A stretch of 7,852 nucleotides of DNA. Source: an uncultured Archangium sp. Lineage in GTDB: Bacteria > Myxococcota > Myxococcia > Myxococcales > Myxococcaceae. The stretch spans positions 1 to 7,852 of the forward strand of contig CAMLFP010000266.1 in NCBI GenBank assembly GCA_946479335.1, read 5' to 3'. Shown here piece after piece: positions 1 to 5,727 of this stretch. Numbering within the stretch: position 1 is the first letter of the stretch; each line of letters begins with the position of its first letter. The notes below the pieces were generated by a model. That model saw only the letters and a list, made by a program, of their open reading frames with translations. It did not search any database and was not told the DNA's origin. Both the position numbers and the translations under genes were made by a program.

Positions 1-812
1 CCGACCGAGTCGCTGTCGATCGCGCGCAGGTTGTAACCTGCGGCGCGTGCCTTGGGATGGATGTCAGAGGCGGGCCCGCCGGTGACGTGCAGGGTGAGCA
101 CCGCAGTGGCCTTGCTGCCGTTGCCCATCGTCACCTCCACCACCACCCAGAAGTCACCCGCCGACACCGGCGTGCCGGAGATGAGGCCGGTGCTGTCGAG
201 CTCCAGCCCGCCCGGCGAGGTGCCGTCGACGAAGGCGAAGGTGTACGGCGCCACGCCGCCGGAGATGGTCAGCATCGCGCTGTACGCCTGGCCCACCACG
301 CCGTCGGGCAGGTTGAAGGAGAAGGTGGCGGGGTTCTGCGCGACGCCCGGCACGATGATGGAGAAGTGCGTCAGCTGCGCGGTGGCCGTCTCCTGCTTCT
401 TGTTGAGCGTCGTCTGCAGCTCCACGAAGGCGCGCGGCGACTGCGGCGAGAGGAACAGGCGGATGTCGTCGGTGTCGGAGTCGCCCAGCAGCGCCGGGTC
501 ACCGGGGATCTCCGCGGTGATGGGCACGAGGAACTGCTGGCCCTCCGGCCCGAAGATGAACGCCTGGCCCAACGGCTTCGCGCCCAGCTCCGTCTCCGCC
601 GGCGCGGCCGCGCCCTCGATGGAGAGCTCGGTGTCGGCGCTCAGCGCCCCCGCGGGGATGGTCAGCGTCGCGCCGGTGGGGTGCGAGAGGGTGCCGCCGT
701 TGGCGCCGATGACCTTCGAGACCTTCGTGGTGTCGAGCGGTTTCACCTGCGGCGGGCAGGCGAAGAGCGTGAGTGCAGCAAGCACCGGCAACAGGCGAGA
801 CGTCAGCGTCAT
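1..812 (-). CDS. Secreted lipoprotein with ZU5-like and putative Ig-like (He_PIG-type) domains, C-terminus outside the window
   Basis: The frame is open from an ATG at 812 leftward through the window edge, giving 270 codons without a stop, so the gene is 3'-truncated by the window. The product starts with a short signal peptide ending in the lipobox L16-F17-A18-C19, so C19 is the likely lipidated residue; it is followed by P-P rather than Asp, giving no inner-membrane retention signal of the classical type. Residues about 34-135 begin with a glycine-rich 'GANGGTLSHPTGATLTIPAGAL' pattern (I34-G35, then TIPAGAL) that resembles the start of a ZU5 domain. Residues about 155-245 ('LPDGVVGQAY', 'SGGVAPYTF', 'STGLISGTPVSAGDF') closely match the putative Ig (He_PIG) pattern. 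The role is unknown; such proteins are usually surface-exposed binding or scaffold proteins. No strong Shine-Dalgarno sequence precedes the ATG (only GGGG about 7 nt upstream), and no other in-frame start lies close by. It lies 88 bp downstream of the glycosyltransferase in the same direction, so co-transcription is possible but unproven. Confidence 0.88.
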   Translation of the reverse strand, partial: MTLTSRLLPVLAALTLFACPPQVKPLDTTKVSKVIGANGGTLSHPTGATLTIPAGALSADTELSIEGAAAPAETELGAKPLGQAFIFGPEGQQFLVPITAEIPGDPALLGDSDTDDIRLFLSPQSPRAFVELQTTLNKKQETATAQLTHFSIIVPGVAQNPATFSFNLPDGVVGQAYSAMLTISGGVAPYTFAFVDGTSPGGLELDSTGLISGTPVSAGDFWVVVEVTMGNGSKATAVLTLHVTGGPASDIHPKARAAGYNLRAIDSDSV

Positions 813-900
813 GTGTGAACCCCGATGGGACCGCGAGTGAGACGCGCGGATGATGCCCCGCTTCGCGGGCGTGGCGCAACGAATCGCGCGGCTCAGGACT
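813..900. other. Intergenic gap between the glycosyltransferase stop and the lipoprotein start
   Basis: This 88-bp stretch holds an imperfect hairpin at 855-870 (GCCC-C-GC, loop TTC, GCGGGC, one bulged C) without a T-tract on either strand, so it is not a clear intrinsic terminator. I see no convincing -35/-10 pair. Whether the lipoprotein has its own promoter cannot be decided from sequence alone. Confidence 0.5.
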
Positions 901-2205
901 TCAGCGCGTGCCCCAGCGCTCGTCGCGCACCGTCACCAGCGCCCACGGGAGGATCCACTGGAGCGCGAAGACGGAGAACACCGCGTACATCACGCCGTAC
1001 AGCCAGCGGAAGCCGCGCTCGAAGCGCAGGTAGTACGCCGCCGAGAAGATGGCGCCCAACGCCAGCGCCACCGAGGTGCGGAAGAGCGTGGAGACGTTGG
1101 TGTCGAAGATGCGCGGCAGCTCCATCAGCGCCACGGCCACCAGCACGAAGCGCAGGTTCGACACGAAGAAGGTCACGATGGGCAGCACGCGGTTCTTCTC
1201 GCGGTACTTCGTGAACATGAACTTCGCGAACGAGAAGCCCTCGACGATGTAGCTGCGGTCCCACCGGAGGAACATGCGCGAGAGCTGCCGGTAGTTGGTG
1301 GGCACCAGCGTGTGGACGATGGCGGTGCGCTGGTAGACGGTGTCGTAGCCCTGCCGCAGCACGATGTTGGTGAGCGCCTGATCTTCACCGTGGTTCACCG
1401 GCCGCCCGAGGAAGCGCTGGTTCTCCCACTCGTCCATGAAGGGCAAGATGATGTCTTTGCGGAAGCTGGAGAGCGCGCCCGGGCAGCACGCCACGCAGCG
1501 GTACGCCGACTGCGCCGCGCGGCCGTAGTCGAAGGCGAGGGTGAACTGCACCTCCAGCATGCGGGAGATGGGCGTGTCGCGGTTGAGCACCGCCACGCGG
1601 CCGGCCACCGCGCCCACCTTCGGGTCGGCGAGGAAGGGCGCCACCATCTCGTGCACGGTGTCGGGGTTGATCTCCGAGTCGGAGTCGATGGTGACCACGA
1701 TCTCCCCGGCGGCCGCGCGGAAGCCGGCCACGAGGGCCGAGCGCTTGCCGCGGTTGCCGACGAAGCGCACCAGCCGCACCAGGTCGGGGAACTCCCGGCG
1801 GAGGTGCTGCATGTGGAAGAAGGTGTCGTCGCGCGAGCCGTCGTCGACGACGATGACCTCCAGCTTGTCCTTCGGGTAGTTGCACGCGGCCACGGAGCGG
1901 ATGGAGCGGCCCACCATCGGCCCTTCGTTGAACGCGGGGATGACCACCGTGACCTTCGGCCACACCGCGCCCTCCGGCGCCTTGAAGACGCGGTAGCGCA
2001 TCCACAACAGGGCGAGGAGCGCGGTGTAGACGGCCTGGATCACCGCGATGGCGCCGATGGGGTGCTTCACCATCGCCAGCAGCTTGGAGGTGGTGCTCTC
2101 CGACGACTCGTTGCTCCACGCCAGCCACACCAGCGAGATGACCGCGCCGAAGAGCGGCGCGGCGCCGGCGATCATCCCCCCGAACTTGCGCAGGCGAACG
2201 CTCAT
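901..2205 (-). CDS. Membrane glycosyltransferase family 2, hyaluronan/chitin-synthase (HasA/NodC) type
   Basis: This 434-residue inner-membrane enzyme should polymerise or transfer a sugar from a nucleotide-sugar on the cytoplasmic face. Two hydrophobic segments (about 11-30 and 49-69) precede a GT-A domain (about 84-320), and three more follow (about 341-361, 371-392, 401-422). Visible motifs are VTVVIPAFNEG (85-95), the nucleotide-binding VVDDGS (119-124), the metal-binding D174-S-D176, the acceptor-site 'CCPGALSSFRK' (240-250) typical of NodC/HasA relatives, and G273-E274-D275 with the catalytic-base Asp. The processive-synthase Q-x-x-R-W motif appears as M311-F-L-R314-W315, so its Gln is replaced by Met. 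The ATG at 2205 is chosen because it overlaps the ATPase stop in an ATGA junction, has GGAG (2217-2220) 11 nt upstream, and gives a family-typical N-terminus. The same frame is open upstream to 2526 but that part reads as low-complexity Arg/Gly/Ala shadow of the ATPase. Family is confident; the polymer made is unknown. Confidence 0.93.
   Translation of the reverse strand: MSVRLRKFGGMIAGAAPLFGAVISLVWLAWSNESSESTTSKLLAMVKHPIGAIAVIQAVYTALLALLWMRYRVFKAPEGAVWPKVTVVIPAFNEGPMVGRSIRSVAACNYPKDKLEVIVVDDGSRDDTFFHMQHLRREFPDLVRLVRFVGNRGKRSALVAGFRAAAGEIVVTIDSDSEINPDTVHEMVAPFLADPKVGAVAGRVAVLNRDTPISRMLEVQFTLAFDYGRAAQSAYRCVACCPGALSSFRKDIILPFMDEWENQRFLGRPVNHGEDQALTNIVLRQGYDTVYQRTAIVHTLVPTNYRQLSRMFLRWDRSYIVEGFSFAKFMFTKYREKNRVLPIVTFFVSNLRFVLVAVALMELPRIFDTNVSTLFRTSVALALGAIFSAAYYLRFERGFRWLYGVMYAVFSVFALQWILPWALVTVRDERWGTR
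2202..2205 (-). other. ATGA stop/start overlap coupling the ATPase and glycosyltransferase genes
   Basis: On the minus strand the TGA stop of the ATPase (2204-2202) and the ATG of the glycosyltransferase (2205-2203) share bases in an ATGA junction. Such overlaps are a standard sign of a single transcript and of translational coupling by ribosome re-initiation. A GGAG lies at 2217-2220, 11 nt before the ATG, which is rather far, so coupling may matter for expression of the second gene. Confidence 0.9.
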
Positions 2206-5200
2206 GCCTTGGGCGTCTCCGAGAGGATGCGGCGGATGACGCCGTCGGGCAGCGAGTACGCGTCGGGCGAGGTGAGGTCGCCGTGCGCCTCCAGCAGCCG
2301 CGACTCGGCCATCAGGCGCACCATCACGCTGCCGGCCTCTTGCGCGCGGCGCTTGAGCTCCGCGGGCGCCAGCATCGAGGTGAGGCCGGTGGCGGTGAAG
2401 CGCTCCATCACCTGCGTCTCCACCAGCTTCGACAGCTCGCGGATCGGCACGCGCCCCTCTTTGGCCAGCGCGCGCAACAGCACGCCCGCCGAGGTGTCGG
2501 CCTGCGCGATCTCCGACTCGACCCACACGCGCAGCGGCGAGCCCCCGCGCTCTTCGCGGCGGATGGCCTCGGTCGCGCCCTCGATGCCGATGCGCACCGC
2601 GCCCAGCGCGCCCTGCCGTGCGCGGTCGGCGTCGTAGAGCTCCAGCACCGAGGTGCCGAGGCGGCGCAGCAGCAGCGGCACGCCGTGCGAGGCCTTCACC
2701 AGCGCGTCGAGCGCGTTGTCATCGAAGCGGATGCCCTGCCGCGCGCCCAGCCCGCGCATCATCGCGTGCGCCGCGTCGTCATCGAGCGCCGGCACGCAGA
2801 TGCTGGGGAAGGCGCCCATGATGCTCTGGCCGCCCAGCGTGGAGAGCGGGGCCCACAGCAGCGGGTGGAGCGCCGCGCACAGCATCACGCTGACGGTGCT
2901 GCTGGCGTGCGGCGACGACGGGTCGGCCAGCGCGCTGCGGAGCCGGCCGGTCAAGGTCGCCATCACGTCGAGCGCGCGGGAGAGTTTTTCGGGCGGGGCC
3001 GACAGCAGCTGCTCCACCTCGTCGAGCACCAGCAACATCGCCGGCGGCGAGGTGCCGCTCGACTTGCCGCAGGCCAGCGCCAGCTCGCGCAGCCAGCCGG
3101 CCAGCGTCGGTGCGTCGAGCGCCCCGGCGGGGATGGGGGGGATGGTGGCGGCGGGGAAGCGCGTCGCCGCGGAGTCAGCCAGGCGCGTCACCAGCGTGCG
3201 CAAGATGGCCTCGACCGCGACGGCCGGCGTGTCGCCGTAGGAGACCTCGTGGTGGAAGCCCGCGAGATCGACGTAGGCCGAGGGGCCCAGCGTGCGGCGC
3301 GCGACCTCCAGCGCCAGCGACGACTTGCCGAAGCGGCGCAGGCCGGTGACGACGGTCCAGTTGCCGTTGCGCGCTTCGGTGAGCAGGCCGGCGACGAGGC
3401 GCTCGCGGTTCCAGAACTGCGAGGAGCTGCGCACCGGGCCGCGCACCTCGAAGGGGTTGCCGCGGAGGTTGGTGGCCTCGACGAGATCCAACAGGTCTTC
3501 GTCCTTGGTGGCCCACGCGAGGCGCGAGAGGGGCAGCACCAGCACCTGCACCGCGCGGGTGCCGCCGCGGGCCGCCCAGTCCAACGTGGCGCGCACCGCG
3601 CCGAGGTCGGGCACCGCGGAGTCGGGGTGGAGCAGGAAGACCACCTTGGCGTCTTCGGCCTGGGCGATGGCGGCGGCGTGGTTGACGTCGGCCTCGCGCA
3701 GCGCCGTGGTGCCGGGCGCGAGCACCGCGACGGCGTTGGTGCCCCAGCGCTCCCACGCGCTGGTCTTCGGGAGCTCGAGGCTCAACATGTCGTGCCGCGC
3801 GGGGAAGACGTAGCGCAGCGAATCGGGCGCGCCCTTGAGCCCCAGCGCCTCGAGGCTCTCGCGCACGGTGGTCATCGCGGCGCCGAAGGTCTTGCGCGCG
3901 CGGCGCAGGCGCGAGAACCACACGAGGCCCACCAGCACCGCCGCGAGGCCGATCACCACCGACACGGTGAGGCGCTTGTGGCGGCGCCAGGAGGTGTCGA
4001 GCTCCGCGTTGATGTCGCAGTCGTAGTGGGTGCCGGAGGGCGTGGTAGCGCACGCCTCGCAGCGGGCCGGCGAGAGGCCGAGCGCCTCGCACGCGGGCTC
4101 CTGGTTCACGAAGTGCTGCACCCACGCCACGAAGGGCTCCGCCAACTCGAAGCGCGCCTTCTCGATGGGCTGGGTGCCGTGTTCATCGAGCCGCCACGGA
4201 GACGCCGTCACCGGGTCGCCGAGGTTCTCCGCCACCTGCCCCAGCGTCAGCAGCGCCTGCTCGAAGCTGCCGTCGACGCCCACGCGCTCGTCGCACGCCT
4301 GGCGCAGCACCGTCACCGGCGAGGGCTCGGCGGCGTTGGTGTCGACGCGCACTTGATCGGCCGGCGACTCGGGGAAGGTGAGGCTCGCGCCGTTCCACAG
4401 CAGCGACGCGACGCGCTGGCACGTCTGCCACTGCGGTGAGTCGACGGGCTTCTGGCTGGTGCGCGACCACTCGGTGATGGCGGTGAAGCGATCGGGCCGC
4501 GTCAACGCGCAGCCGTGGCTCTCGAGGCGCTGGAGCTCGCGCACCGCCCGCCCGCAGCCGTCGACGGGGTCGCCGTCGTGCACGAACTTCCCGAAATCGT
4601 CGACCAGCGGCAGCGTGCGCGCGTCGAGCTGCGCGGCGGGCGGCAGGCGCGTCGCCACCCACGCGCGGTACGACGGGTCACCCTTGCTGTCGCGCAGGTA
4701 GCAGAGGAACAGCTTCGCGCGCACCGCGGCGGAGAGCTCGGCCAGCGTGGCCTGGCTCTTCTCCTTCTTGGCGACGGGGAAGTCCTGCAGCCAGGCGCGC
4801 ATGGTGTCGCCGTTGAGCGCGTCGCACGGCGTGTTCCACATCTCGTCGACGCGCCGGCGGATGATGAGCGGCCCGGTGTTGTCGAGGAGCTCCACCAGCT
4901 GGCGCGCGCGCGTGCACTCGCGGGAGGTGCGCGCGTCGCAGTCGGCGATCTGCAGGTACGACTGGGTCAGCTTGAGCGCGGCGGTGAGCGGCGTGCCGGC
5001 GGGGCCCGCGCCCTCGGGGTGATCGCCGTTGGCCTCGCTGATGAACGCTTCAGGCAGCGGGCCCTGGCTCTCGAAGAAGGTGTCGATGGCGGTGCCGCCG
5101 CCGCCGCGCAGGTGGCTCCACGTGGCGGGCGCGGTGAGCTTGAAGGCCTCGATGAGCAGCCGCCGGTTCCACAACGGGGAGCCGCTGCGCAGGCCCAGCA

Positions 5201-5696
5201 CGCGCGCGAGGTGGCGCTCGGGTTCGGAGGTGCCGGAGACGCGCGGCAACGCGTCGGTGTTGCCGGTGGCGTACTCGTCGAGCTGCGCGAGCGACTTGTT
5301 GAGGCCGAACCAGCCGTCGAGCAGCGCCTGGATCTGCTGCTGCGTCCCGGAGGGGATGCACGCGCCCACGCCGCGCGCCGTGCCCTGCAGCAGCGAGGCG
5401 GCGAGCACCGCGGTCTCCTGACACTGCGCTTCCTTCTGCGCGACGCACGCCTGCACGTTGGCGGTGGTGTCTTCGAGCTTGCCGGTCTTGTCGGCGAGCT
5501 CCGCCACGCAGCGATCTCTCGCGCCGGTGGTGTTCTTCAGCGAGTCGTTGCACGTGGCGAGGCCGCGCTGCGCGGCGGCGAGCTTCTGTTCGACCTCCAC
5601 GCACGAGACGACCTTTTCATCGGCCGCGATGGCGCTGGTGGAGACGGACAGGACGAATGCGAGAAGCGCGAACCTCATTTTCGGCGAGGGCTTCAA
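2202..5696 (-). CDS. Single-pass membrane protein: Cys-rich periplasmic half plus cytoplasmic STAND-like P-loop ATPase
   Basis: This 1164-residue protein is not one I can name. Residues 1-24 form a signal peptide ending A-I-A before ADEK. Residues 30-92 show heptad spacing (L39, L46, L53, L67, L74, V81) and predict a short coiled coil. The extracytoplasmic part (25-575) holds 18 cysteines, against 3 in the rest, fitting disulfides in the periplasm. A hydrophobic helix at about 576-594, flanked by RRHKR and RLRRARK, gives an N-out/C-in topology. Residues about 605-745 form an alpha/beta-looking domain I cannot assign. Then comes the 'GNPFEVRGPV' lead-in (746-755) common before STAND/AAA ATPases, F761-W-N-R-E (usually F-x-G-R-E), Walker A G785-LRRF-G790-K791-S792 and Walker B LLVLD892-E893. 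The tail (about 1040-1164) is helical and winged-helix-like. It probably acts as an envelope sensor or regulator, inferred from topology. The start is a TTG with a GAAGGG 6 nt upstream; an ATG at 5678 (residue 7) is the alternative and also keeps the signal peptide. It overlaps the glycosyltransferase gene by 4 bp. Confidence 0.92.
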   Translation of the reverse strand: MKPSPKMRFALLAFVLSVSTSAIAADEKVVSCVEVEQKLAAAQRGLATCNDSLKNTTGARDRCVAELADKTGKLEDTTANVQACVAQKEAQCQETAVLAASLLQGTARGVGACIPSGTQQQIQALLDGWFGLNKSLAQLDEYATGNTDALPRVSGTSEPERHLARVLGLRSGSPLWNRRLLIEAFKLTAPATWSHLRGGGGTAIDTFFESQGPLPEAFISEANGDHPEGAGPAGTPLTAALKLTQSYLQIADCDARTSRECTRARQLVELLDNTGPLIIRRRVDEMWNTPCDALNGDTMRAWLQDFPVAKKEKSQATLAELSAAVRAKLFLCYLRDSKGDPSYRAWVATRLPPAAQLDARTLPLVDDFGKFVHDGDPVDGCGRAVRELQRLESHGCALTRPDRFTAITEWSRTSQKPVDSPQWQTCQRVASLLWNGASLTFPESPADQVRVDTNAAEPSPVTVLRQACDERVGVDGSFEQALLTLGQVAENLGDPVTASPWRLDEHGTQPIEKARFELAEPFVAWVQHFVNQEPACEALGLSPARCEACATTPSGTHYDCDINAELDTSWRRHKRLTVSVVIGLAAVLVGLVWFSRLRRARKTFGAAMTTVRESLEALGLKGAPDSLRYVFPARHDMLSLELPKTSAWERWGTNAVAVLAPGTTALREADVNHAAAIAQAEDAKVVFLLHPDSAVPDLGAVRATLDWAARGGTRAVQVLVLPLSRLAWATKDEDLLDLVEATNLRGNPFEVRGPVRSSSQFWNRERLVAGLLTEARNGNWTVVTGLRRFGKSSLALEVARRTLGPSAYVDLAGFHHEVSYGDTPAVAVEAILRTLVTRLADSAATRFPAATIPPIPAGALDAPTLAGWLRELALACGKSSGTSPPAMLLVLDEVEQLLSAPPEKLSRALDVMATLTGRLRSALADPSSPHASSTVSVMLCAALHPLLWAPLSTLGGQSIMGAFPSICVPALDDDAAHAMMRGLGARQGIRFDDNALDALVKASHGVPLLLRRLGTSVLELYDADRARQGALGAVRIGIEGATEAIRREERGGSPLRVWVESEIAQADTSAGVLLRALAKEGRVPIRELSKLVETQVMERFTATGLTSMLAPAELKRRAQEAGSVMVRLMAESRLLEAHGDLTSPDAYSLPDGVIRRILSETPKA

Positions 5697-5702
5697 TGCC
5701 CG

Positions 5703-5708
5703 CCCTTC
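5703..5708 (-). promoter_or_regulatory. Shine-Dalgarno-like GAAGGG upstream of the TTG start of the ATPase gene
   Basis: On the minus strand GAAGGG is followed by 6 nt and then TTG (5696-5694). It is the best ribosome-binding match near this gene. The in-frame ATG at 5678 has only a GAAG 12 nt away in front of it. This supports, without proving, the TTG start. Confidence 0.5.
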
Positions 5709-5713
5709 GAGTC

Positions 5714-5727
5714 AGTGTGAAGTGTGA
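5714..5727. repeat. Perfect tandem 7-bp repeat AGTGTGA x2 in the divergent spacer
   Basis: Two adjacent perfect copies of AGTGTGA occupy 5714-5720 and 5721-5727, between the divergent start codons of the ATPase and the LtaS-like gene. The second copy runs into the GTG at 5724. The position would suit a regulator-binding site, but a two-copy 7-mer is short and could be chance. Confidence 0.4.

Noticed and set aside
52..840. Plus-strand open frame of 262 codons opposite the lipoprotein
   Set aside because: The minus strand encodes a coherent signal peptide, lipobox and beta-domain motifs over the same bases; the plus-strand translation has no recognisable features.
855..870. GC-rich hairpin as an intrinsic terminator after the glycosyltransferase
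   Set aside because: The stem is short with a bulged C and there is no T-tract following it on either strand.
874..879. TTGCGC on the minus strand as a -35 box for the lipoprotein gene
   Set aside because: No reasonable -10 element follows at 16-18 bp (only GCATCA), so the match is too weak to call a promoter.
2206..2526. N-terminal extension of the glycosyltransferase frame by 107 codons
   Set aside because: This part overlaps the ATPase C-terminus in another frame and reads as Arg/Gly/Ala-rich low complexity. The ATG at 2205 gives the normal family N-terminus and an ATGA junction.
850..2637. Long plus-strand open frame of 595 codons opposite the glycosyltransferase
   Set aside because: Its translation is rich in Arg, His, Ala, Gly and Glu with no domain signal, and it lies antisense to a gene with clear catalytic motifs. 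This is typical of GC-rich shadow frames. The same holds for plus-strand frames at 2283-4439 and 4515-5720 and minus-strand 5895-7619.
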